From assembly GCA_947044405.1 (NCBI GenBank), contig CAMRHE010000063.1, positions 4,328,501 through 4,392,500 on the forward strand: a stretch of DNA of 64,000 bases, read 5' to 3'. The stretch comes from Leptodactylus fallax (taxonomy: Eukaryota > Chordata > Amphibia > Anura > Leptodactylidae). Position 1 is the stretch's first letter, and each line of letters opens with the position of its first letter. This document shows, in pieces, positions 50,376 through 61,600 of the stretch. Below the pieces are notes generated by a model. The model ran no database searches, was not told the DNA's origin, and saw only the letters and a list, made by a program, of their open reading frames with translations. The position numbers and the translations under genes are program-made.

Positions 50376-50700
50376 AGACGACCTTTTCACCACTTCCATC
50401 AACTCATTGCATCGTTCTATAGGCACCACTCCACTGATTCCAGCACAGTTGGAATTTCTTCTCTACCCCTACCATTCCCCCAATCATTTGTTAGTTTCAG
50501 CACAGTTCCTACCCTGTGCTCTCAAGTGGGCGGTCCTGAGCTAAAAGACTGGGACCGCCCACCTGACAGCAGACATCACAATTGTGCTGAAACTGAGAGC
50601 AATTATTGCTCAGTAACGGTGGGGGTTAGAGAAAAAAGTTCTAACTGCGCCAGAATTGGTGGAAGATGTAAAGAGGTAGAGGTGTTGAAGGGACCTCTCT
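50376..50700. mobile_element. T2-type MITE B (GGACCTTTTCACC family)
   Basis: 325 bp between TTAA at 50372-50375 and 50701-50704. Left end AGACGACCTTTTCACCAC, right end GAAGGGACCTCTCT (inverted relative). Internal inverted GTGGGCGGTCC / GGACCGCCCACC. Same family as 19374-19720. Confidence 0.8.
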
Positions 50701-50704
50701 TTAA

Positions 50705-51700
50705 TGTATACAGTCTTTACAGCTTTGTTATAAAGGGATTAGTAGGAGGGTAGGTGATGATAAAATTTGATCACTGGGGGGTCTGACTACCCGAGAACGG
50801 ATGTTTGTGTCACTGTGAATGGAATGATGGTCACATCCACATTACCTTTCCATTCTGTAGGTGGGACTGAAGGAGATGGCCGAGTCTTATTTTCCTGTCT
50901 TCATATTCTCGCCCATCTTCACATTACTATAATCCCGGTCACATTTAATGCATTTAGAAAAAAAAAAAAAGTAGTTGACGCGTGTAAAGCGATTGGTGGC
51001 ATTACCGCAATGTGGCAGATGTCTACATAAAATGAATTGGTACGGTATTTTTGGATTTTATAACTTGGGTTTTGCCAAATATTTATAAAATTGTTCTGGT
51101 GGCTAAGGGTTAAAGAGGACCTCATTTTAGCTTCAAATTAGGTATAAATTTTTTTTGTTTTTTTTTTTTTTTATCCTGTGGATAGGTCGTCATTATCCAT
51201 TTTGAGGGTTTGCATATATCACATAGTCCACTTTTTGTAACCCCGGTTCAAAAAAAATATAAGGATAATGCGCATGCTACTAAAGCTGACCATTCACATA
51301 AGACACTTTAGTTGGATGAAATTTCCCCGGTCAGGCAGTTCATGTTGATGGTGAGATTGTTCATCTGCAGTGTGACTGATCATCTAACGTGTATCTGATC
51401 TGAGGCAGGGCTACACAGCAAGTTCAGCAACCAAAAAGGCGCAATGCTTTCTGCTGCTAGTTAGGCCCCGCTCTGATCTGCCTCCCATTTTTATATAGTC
51501 TGAGACTGAGTGACTAAATATAGCCTATTGATTCCAAAATGGCTGACTGGTTGCTAATTCATACCCAAGCTTGCAGAAGGAAGGGTGGCTCTAGAGTAGA
51601 AATAAGATTCAGACAAACACGAAAAACATCCATGAACACACACGGTCACCTAGAGATGTCCAGGTGGAATGGCGCAGACTCTTCACATGTTCTATCATTT
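50705..51700. other. Intergenic spacer between the two gene 3' ends
   Basis: No gene recognised. AT-rich with an A-run near 50958, a T-run near 51158 and a TCCTGTGGATAGGTCGTCAT repeat fragment at 51173. LARP1 and FAXDC2 transcripts converge on this region. Confidence 0.4.
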
Positions 51701-51918
51701 ATAAAATTTATTCCATTATAATGCACAGCATTCAGTCTTAGAACTAAGCAGATTCTGATCATTCTACATTTGTTAGTTGTTCAATTAAAAATAACACAAA
51801 TTATTGCACACAATATATTCAATTATAAGGAATTGGATATAACCTAAATATAGCGTCAGGTTACATCACAAACCGCATTTTTCAAGTTCAAGGGTTGCAT
51901 GGGCCAAAATGATAGGCT

Positions 51919-52086
51919 AGGTTCACACTAGCCTTCGGGGATTCCATTTTTTATTCCGCATTTTTCGGGCGGAAACCCGGCAGACACCATTATAGTCTAT
52001 ATGCTTTTTAAGCGTATTGAGTTTCCGGTTTTTGGGTCCCCAAGTGGACCCGAAGAACGGAAACCCAATCGCAGATGTGAACCTAG
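51919..52086. mobile_element. Foldback repeat (CTAGGTTCACACTAGCC family)
   Basis: Left CTAGGTTCACACTAGCCTTC, right GCAGATGTGAACCTAGAG. Internal inverted GGCGGAAACCCGG / CCGGTTTTTGGG. If FAXDC2 uses the distal polyadenylation site this lies in its 3' UTR. Confidence 0.6.
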
Positions 52087-52299
52087 AGTAAGCCTACATT
52101 CACACACATGTCGTAAAAAGGTCATATAGGTGAAGCTCTTTTTTTTGTCCGTTTTCTCAGATCCTTCCATACACTGTAATGTATGGGAGATCCATGAAAA
52201 ATGGACATGCTGGGAGTTATAGTTTTACATTTAGCTAGAGAGCTACATGTTGGAGACCACTTGTCTAAGGGTTAGACGACGATCACAAGATTAGACACA

Positions 52300-52370
52300 T
52301 TTATTTTTCAACTAAAGCCAGGTTCACCCATACATGGTAGTGCTTGCTCTCTAAAGAAAGATACTTTATT
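52300..52370 (-). promoter_or_regulatory. faxdc2: Candidate FAXDC2 polyadenylation signals
   Basis: Two AATAAA hexamers on the minus strand lie about 170 bases (52370-52365) and 240 bases (52305-52300) after the stop, each followed by modest GT-rich sequence. A further AATAAA at 51712-51707 could serve a longer 3' UTR. Which is used cannot be told from sequence. Confidence 0.4.
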
Positions 52371-52541
52371 CTTGGTTTGGACTTGGCCTTACTGGTGGAA
52401 TAAGGTAGCAAACACCACAGTTCTGAAGTGTGAACTAGACCAAAAGCGCAATCATATTGAAATACTTTGGTAATGTTGGACACGCTTGCTTAAAAATCAA
52501 TAATACATTTCTGAAGTCGGTACGGACAGTCCACTAAGACG

Positions 52542-52698
52542 TTACTCGGTTTTCTTGGGAGGGTCAGGAATGCTTTGAGTCAGAGGGGTGAAGTTCAGTA
52601 GTAAGATGTGTCTGTCGTAGGCCTTGGTTTGCTTGAATATCAGATCTGTGCCATGTAGTCGGTCAAAAACACCCAGTACTCCATAACATTGGTTAAAT
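52542..52698 (-). CDS. faxdc2: FAXDC2 coding exon 8 (C-terminus)
   Basis: Residues 281-332 and the TAA stop. FNQCYGVLGVFDRLHGTD then FKQTKAYDRHILLLNFTPL and a PDPPKKTE end, nearly collinear with human FAXDC2. Acceptor CTCTTCCAG. Confidence 0.96.
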
Positions 52699-55600
52699 CT
52701 GGAAGAGAAACAATGGAAAGATGGGTAACGTGTACAAAAAGTTTGTCTCAACCTCAGTGTAAAGTCTACTTACTTATGGATTAGTGATAACGAATTAACA
52801 GGGGTTCTTCATGACTGATCTAGATGGCCCTGTCTTAGGATAAGCCATCAAAATTAGATCAAGGGTAGTCTAATGCTCAGCATCCCCACCGATCAGCAGA
52901 TTGATGGGTTTGCGGTGCTCAAGCCTGTGGGTATCCATTTCATGGATATGGTAGTAGCCTGGTACTACAGCTTACATGAATACGACTGAATTGCAGTACC
53001 TGGCACTGCCATTACAAAATGGATGGAGCTGTGCTTAGTAAATGATGAAGACAATATGGTGCTCAAAGCAGCACTGCAGTTCGAGGTTTAAGGATAGGCC
53101 ATGAATATCAAAGTCCTGGTGGGACCAGTTGGCTATTATGTGAAACTATTTCTTGTCCACTCATTCAGTATTAACTGGGAAGGGGTAAGTACAAGACCCA
53201 CAACAAAAATTTCAGTACCCCCTTTAAATTTTCCTCCAATCAGGGATATACATACCATATGGCTGCTTTGTGGCCCTTGCAGGCAGCCCTAGTTGGGCTT
53301 GTATTATTTATTCATACTACACCTATTATTTGGCCATGCCCCCTTTTTATTACGTGATCACAAAAATTGATGACCATGCCCTTTTTGCGACATGACCGGC
53401 ACATGAAATGCTTATGTCCCGAATACAATAACAGATATCCCCCAGATGCGGGAGATGTGCCAGCTCTTCTGGGAGTTTGGGAAGTCACCCCTCATTTTGG
53501 TAGCCTCCTGAACATTCTGGGAGAATTGACAGGTATGTCTTTAAGGCTGACTGGGAAGGACCTACAGCACACCATTAACCCTGTGGATAAAGCCGGCCCT
53601 GTTAAGTTGATGTTTATAGTACAGGAACAAAATCCTATGGTTATACGTAGGGTTAACTAAGATTTGGCGTTGCAAAAATGTGATCATTCACTCTCCTCTC
53701 TCAATATAAATATAATGGTCAGTTCTTTGGATTTTTCACTTACTTGAGATGATGGAAGTCATGAAACTCTGGGGATGGCAGGAAGGGTAGATGGTAGCCG
53801 CAGTGTGAGATGGTGGTGGTAACCAGGGCAAGACAAAACCATAGCATGATGGTAGCTACATGGGATCCCATCAGCATTGGTCCAGCCAAGGACGGTAACA
53901 TGTTGGAAAGCTGCAGGTTGAAAAGAAAAAGCAAGTGATTACCATTGTGTGTATATACAAGGCAGCACTACTGAAAGAGTGATGACAGCTTGTCCCCTTC
54001 TTCTTTCTAACAGGGACTATCTTGTCATGGAGTCTTTTGTGTATTAAAATCAACATCAGTGTTCCCACATATACCACGCTGGTAGGAAGTCAATGGTGAT
54101 GTGAATTTCCTGAGTTAAGCAGTTCTGTCAGGACAACACTACATCTTACATAAATGAGACCAAGAATTGTTGTCCCAGAATTTCTCAGTAGTGCAGCCTC
54201 AGACTTCAGGCCTTCATGTAGACTAGAGTCTTTTGTACAGTATTCCCTGGCATTTACATCCATTATGTGAAAAAAAAAAACTAATACCACACGCTATACT
54301 TGTTTGCTCCTTTTGGAATTCATTTTGATAAATCCTTCTCAATTTCACCGTGGTGATACCAAGCTTCGTTTTTCTATTGAAAAGAGCATTGACCCAGATG
54401 CTGAACCCAAGGGTCATAAAATATTGCCAATTTCATGAAAAGTGCTACCTGAGATTGCCTTATAACAAAGCACAGGTCCATGTATTACATAGGAAAGAGC
54501 TGATCCAAATGGTCACCATGTAATACTATATTTCACCTGCAGTGGCCACTGCAGGGAAAATACCTAGCTGTCTATAACCTCCTTAGCAAACAGCCAATCA
54601 CCTGATCGCCAACATAAAAGGGTCTGTCTGTGATGAGACAATTTTACAGTTAATAATTTCATTTGTTATAGCTTATACTTACAACATGCTCCACCGGATG
54701 GGCGTACAGTGACACCACTCCAACAGGGGCAGTCCACTCATGGTGCTGTTTGTGGATATGTTTGTAAATGCTTGGGTGATGGAACAATCTGTACGACATG
54801 ACATAAAAAAAGTTGCTAATTTCTGCTCCTTCAATTATATTTCTACCCCTCCCCCACAAAATCCAAATTCATAATATGAGCTAGGTTTACAATTCTGAGT
54901 TCATTATTTCTTAATATATTTTTATAGCATTCAGAGCTCAGTTTTTCTGATACAAGCTACAAGTTACCTGAATAGACACAACTTTAAAAAAATACCATGA
55001 TGGCTATCTGCTGCCACCACTAGAGGGAGCTTAGGAGCTAGCTGCAAGCTCTTAAAGGGGTTCTCCAGGAAGCCTTTACATAGTTTATTGCTCTGGGGCT
55101 TTTAGGCAGCAAACCCGGGAGAATTCCAACCCCGGATCACTCTGCCTTCTCCCTCCTTACCTGTGCTATGGGGCCTGGCAGACTATAGTAAAGCCAATCC
55201 TCATAGCACAGGTAACTAGTGGTGAAAACGGGAGAGGTGGTGGAGCAAGGACCCACCTGGGGGCCAGGTGCTTGTAGGATCATGTGACCCAAAGTCAGGA
55301 CCAGACCAGAACCCCTAGGTTCACTGAAAGAGACTCTCTGGAGAACTTCTTTAAAGGGAACCTACCCTTAGTGTCCTAAATCGCCCTGTTGTAAAGCCAT
55401 ACGTGCCTGCAATAAAAAAAAGCTTTACTTTCACCCTGCCGCTGTACTCCTCACCCTGGACTGGTTCTTCACTGAAGCCTGAGGAGTAGAACTTGGCTTC
55501 AGTGTGCATGCACCGTACCTCAGGTATATGCGCAGTGAAGCCAGGGTGTACGTGCTCAGCTTCACTGAAGAACCGCACAGATGCCGGCAGCGTCTGACGA

Positions 55601-58600
55601 GACTCATCTCTAGGTAAGTATAAAGGTATTTTTTTTGTTGGTTTTTATTATAATGCAGGCACGGATGGATTTAAAACAGGGCAATTTGGGACACTAAACC
55701 CCCGGTCTATAAAGATGGGGTGGTTTAGTGTCCCAATTACACCTGACTGGTTCTCTTTATGCTCACCCTAGTGGTGGCTGCAGGCCGCCAACATGATATT
55801 TTTTGCATCAATGTCCATGCAGAGAATATTTGGAGCTCTGTATCAGACAAACAAAGGCTCCAAACACTGCAAAGGTATATTAAGAAATGAATCAGCATGG
55901 AATATTGGAACTAAAAAGGACACGGTGTGAACAGGTGATCATTCCCTTTAAGAGTACTGGGTTATATCGCACAATGTTCCCCCATTTTTTTTTTCTTTTT
56001 CCTTATGGTCTTACCTGTGTGAATAATAGAAAAGGATTTCTTCTACCAGCACAAAAACCGAGAGCTCCAGTAAAACCCAGTGAAACGTGGGCAACTCTGT
56101 ACCACAGGGGTTGCCCCGCCACTTCATGAATGGATACATGAGGAAGACCATAGGAAAGGAGAGGAAGGTCTGGTTAAATAAGACAACCTTCACCGCATGT
56201 TTGAGTTTTTTTGGATCCACCTGTGAACATCAACCAGAATACAGATGCATTATGATCATATGTCAGACTTTTCAATACACTACAATAGTATATATGCCAG
56301 AGACGTCTCTACATACAGTACAGACCAAAAGTTTGGACACACCTTCTCATTCCAAGAGTTTTCTGTATTTTCATGACTATAAAAATTGTAGATTCACACT
56401 GAAGGCATCAAAACTATGAATTAACACATGTGGAATTATATACTTAACAAAAAAGTGTGAAACAACTGAATATATGTCTTATAGTCTAGGTTCTTCAAAG
56501 TAGCCACCTTTTGCTTTGATTACTGCTTTGCACACTCTTGGCATTCTCTTGATGAGCTTCAAGAGGTAGTCACCTGAAATGGTCTACACTTCACAGGTGT
56601 GCCCTGTCAGGTTTAATAAGTGGGATTTCTTGCCTTATAAATGGTGTTGGGACCATCAGTTGTGTTGTTCAGAAGTCAGGTGGATACACAGCTGATAGTC
56701 CTACTGAATGGAGTGTTAGAATTTGTATTATGGCAAGAAAAAAGCAGCTAAGTAAAGAAAAACGAGTGACCATCATTACTTTAAGAAATGAAGGTCAGTC
56801 AGTCCGAAAAATTGGGAAAACTTTGAAAGTGTCCCCAAGTGCAGTGGCCAAAACCATCAAGCGCTACAAAGAAACTGGCTGACATGAGGACCGCCCCAGG
56901 AAAGGAAGACCAAGAGTCACCTCTGCTGCGGAGGATAAGTTCATCCGAGTCACCAGCCTCAGAAATCGCAGGTTAACAGCAGCTCAGATTAGAGACCAGG
57001 TCAATGCCACACAGAGTTCTAGCAGCAGACACATCTCTACAACAACTGTTAGGAGGAGACTGTGTGCAGCAGGCCTTCATGGTAAAATAGCTGCTAGGAA
57101 ACCACTGCTAAGGACAGGCAACAAGCAGAAGAGACTTTTTTGGGCTAAAGAACACAAGGAATGGACATTAGACCTGTGGAAATCTGTGCTTTTATCTGAT
57201 GAGTCCAAATTTGAGATCTTTGATTCCAACCACCGTGTCTTTGTGCGACGCAGAAAAGGTGAACTAATGGACTCTACATGCCTGGTTCCCACCGTGAAGC
57301 ATGGAGGAGGAGGTGTGATGGTGTGGGGGTGCTTTGCTGGTGACACTTCTGGGGATTTATTCAAAATTGAAGGAATACTGAACCAGCATGGTTACCACAG
57401 CATCTTGCAGCGGCATGCTATTTCACCCGGTTTGCGTTTAGTTGGACCATCATTTATTTTTCAACAGGACAATGACCCCAAACACACCTCCAGACTGTGT
57501 AAGGGCTATTTGACCAAGAAGGAGAGTGATGGGGTGCTACGCCAGATGACCTGGCCTCCACAGTCACCAGACCTGAACCCAATCGAGATGGTTTGGGGTG
57601 AGCTGGACCGCAGAGTGAAGGCAAAAGGGCCAACAAGTGCTAAGCATCTCTGGGAACTCCTTCAAGACTGTTGGAAGACCATTTCAGGTGACTACCTCTT
57701 GAAGCTCATCAAGAGAATGCCAAGAATGTGCAAAGCAGTAATCAAAGCAAAAGGTGGCTACTTTGAAGAACCTAGAATATAAGACATATTTTCAGTTGTT
57801 TCACACTTTTTTGTTAAGTATATAATTCCACATGTGTTAATTCATAGTTTTGATGCCTTCAGTGTGAATCTACAATTTTTATAGTCATGAAAATACCAAA
57901 ATCTCCTGGAATGAGAAGGTGTGTCCAAACTTTTGGTCTGTACTGTATGTGGTTTCAATTAGGCCATACGTTCAGCTAGCCGCTAAGCCTACACTATCCC
58001 TCTTAATTCCCCTATACACATGTATGCTCAGCTGAGCACACGTGTTTTCTGAATGGGGATAGGGGAGAAGGCCGATACCAGACACCTCTGGCAGCAACTA
58101 GTTTCCCCTGGGAACAAAATAATCGGGCATGCTGAAATCCAATAGCCCAATCCTTCTTTCTCTATTTGTTATTGAGGGAGTTAGGACACCTTTATACACA
58201 TCAGATAGTTGGCCAAGCCTGACAGTAATCTAAAGTGCATGGCCAGCTTTAGGGTACGTTCACATGAAGTTTTTTGTCAGGCAGAATTTTTTTGTGGCAT
58301 ATTTTTGATGCTTTTTATTTGCAGCGCTTTTTAAAGAGGTTTTCTTAAACAATTTTTTGAGGTTCTGTTTTCTAAAACCCATAGGTGGGAATTCATCAAT
58401 ACCTCTGCGCCAGTTTTCTGGTATACAGAGATGATATTGTGGCGCACATTTGGCACAAGGAGCCCCAAATGAGTTCCACAAGCCTCGATCCGCATCTTAC
58501 TTGCCACATTGTGCAAATAGTGTAAGAGTGAAGAAATCAGGCGATACCTTTTAGAGGCTAACTGAGTATATTTGATGGTAAGCTTTCGAGAGTACTAGCT

Positions 58601-61600
58601 CTCTTCTTCAGACATGGTGTTAGAAGAAGAGAGCTAGTACTCTCGAAAGCTTACCATCTTACCAGCTTATACTCAGTTAGCCTGTAAAAGGTATCGCCTG
58701 ATTTCTTCACTCTTCCACTACTTTCTATGGCTAACACGGTGTAACATTATACTACTAGCAACATTGTGCAAATGTGAGCATGGTGGAGATTGGGCCAGTG
58801 AGGGGACATCTCGGTCTGACAGGTTCATTATAGCGCACGCCAGTTTTCTGTCTTGAGTTATAATGGAAATCTATGCAAGTTCCTAACTGGCATAGATTTC
58901 CATTTTAGCACAGGAATGTCCAACTGATGTATGAAGCCTCTTCATAAATCTCTCAGTCCCTGTGCCAATCGGGCCCTTTATTAAGACTGGCGTACGATAT
59001 TCCAGTCTTAATAAATCTGCTCCATAGTGTTTTTTGAAGGGTAAAAAGCTGAAGCATAGTTCCTACAGTAAGAAACAGAAGAGAATTGTTTCTTGATACA
59101 TACCGGTTCATTCTTTCCAAGCTGAATTCTATACCGAGTAAGAAAGTTTGGTTTTCCAGTCAGATCAATCACCATCAGGACTGCATTGTACGCCCAAAAG
59201 GATAGAGTGGGAATGATAATGGCTCCTGGACGAAAAGGTGAAAAACATCACGTCATGGAAAACTGACTTACAATAGAACTAAATAGCATAAATGGAGGGG
59301 GCAACACAATCTTGGTAAACATACTTGATGCTTGCAAGTGGGATGGGCAGGGGACCTACTGTAAAATCCCATACAAATTAGACAAACCCACTATGGGATC
59401 GGATGAGAATCTAGGGGGAAGAATGACCGGGCATGTTGGGTTTCAACATATCCAATCCTATTATTCCCAAGGAAGATAAGCCACGGCCATAAGTGTCTGG
59501 CAGCAACTTATTCTCCTCTCCCTATTGAGATGAGTGTGCACATATATGGGAGAATCACAAGGAATAACTGCCAACCAAATGAGTTTAAACACCAGATATG
59601 GCCACCTTAAGTTTGTTGTCCAAGGACCAATATACATCTGGAACAAGGCCTGAGGACAGGGCAAAGTTTTTAGAGTTAATCCATTTGTTAATCTTCCTGT
59701 TTGTTTTTTTTGGTGGGGTCAAACTGGCCCACCAGAGGATGCTATGCTTGGCCCAGGTACTGATCCAATACACCAAGGCTAAAACACAGCCCATGACGTC
59801 CAACATAGGGAAAACCAATCTGCTAATAAGACTTTTGGGTGATTTCACAAGTTATCTATTAATCCTTATTCATTGTATATAAAATACAAGAAAAAGCTAA
59901 AAACATCATGGCATTTGTTTTATATAAGTTCATGATGGTGAATTTATTTTGCAAGTGGTACCTTTTGGCATAACTATAGGGGGCACAGTTGCAACCGGGC
60001 TAAAAGTCTGGAGGGTCCAGCTGTCTTCCCCCACATTCTAATGGTAGCCGTGCACAGGACAGGGAGGGCAGCCACTGGGGTTCCTTATATTGTCGTGGTG
60101 ACTACTGAGACTCCTGAGAAGTTAGTGTTAGGGTACCTGTATACTCTCCGTGGTTATGAGAAGGCACAAAGCAGCTGCTTCCAGGAAAACACTAGTAATC
60201 TGGATTAAAATACCAGCAATGCCTACTATGTCTGGAATGTATATTAGCAGACAGTGGGGGATAGTAGAGAAAGTCACAAAAAAGAGTGTTTTTCCATTTT
60301 TGGAGTAATTATAGTACAATATACTTTTTTTTTAGCTGTATATCTTTGCATTGGATAGCCTGGTATACTAGGCTACTCCATAATGCAAAAAATGATACAC
60401 TCTCTTTTGGCCTTCCTCAGGTATTTGGAGCCCAATGGATGCTCTAGTCCTGTTTGGGGTGTTAATGGAATAAAACATGTAATACAATTACACAATACAT
60501 TATAATACATAAACACGTAGCACACGGGATATTAAGTCAGACTCACCCAAAGTGTATAAAGCCAGTTCACTTCCCCCAAAATAGTCGTGTAGCTTTCCCC
60601 ATAGGGCTTGCCAGAAATCGCCAGATGCACCCCAAAAACGTTGTAGATGCCTACAATGGAAGAACAGCAAAAGACAAAAGAGATGAAATAGGAACAATTC
60701 CAAAAAACACTGCTGGTACTTGTAAAAAAAAAAAAAAAAAAAAAAAAAAGCAGAGGCTTAAAGGTTTTGTGCAGTTATGGGCACTTATCCCCTATCCACA
60801 GGACAGGGAATAAGCATCTGATCCATGGGGACCTGATCATTAGGTCCCCCAGCGATCAGAAGGACAGGGGACTGAAGGTCCCCCTAAAGCCTCCTTGTGC
60901 AGTGCTCCATTCACTTCTTTGGGGCTGCTGGGACTGTAATCTCCACTGCCCCATATAAATGAATGGAGCTCCAGTGACACAACCGCATTGGCGCTTCATT
61001 GACAAGGGGGACTTTAAGTCCTCCATCCTCCTGATCACTGGGGGACTCGCCGATCGAGACCCCAGCGATCAGACACTTATCCTCTGTCCTGTAGATAGGG
61101 AATAAGTACAATCCCTTTAACAAGAAGCTCCTGAGCCCCACTGCAAAATCTGTAGCTAGCCCCCTGTGGTTCTGTAGAGGCCATATCATCACTTCCATAC
61201 CAAATATTGTTGGGATTTAGATTTCTCTTTTCTTCATTCCTTTCATTTTGTTAGTTGACAAAAATAAACTATTAACACTTTCATTTTTAAAAACATTTTA
61301 CTTTGCAGTATTTTTTCCATACATGCCTAAAACTTTTACACAGTACTGTATCTCCCAGAAACCTACAGTACATGGTGCCAAATTTATTATGTGTTATAGA
61401 TATGTAAAATCACACATGGATAACTGTGATCTGGTGCATCTGTCGCCTACCCAGTCTAGTTTTAAGCTAGTTTTTAAAAATTTACGCCACAAGTTTTTTT
61501 TTTTTAATGGTTTTGCCACAATTCTGTAAACACAGTAAAACCATAAAAATATACATGTTGATACACCTTTAAATATAAAAATGTTAAAGATTTTATAAAA

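Noticed and set aside
49975..50544. 189-codon open frame (and a 159-codon frame on the other strand)
   Set aside because: Both lie across MITEs A and B. Open frames on both strands follow from the inverted-repeat structure.
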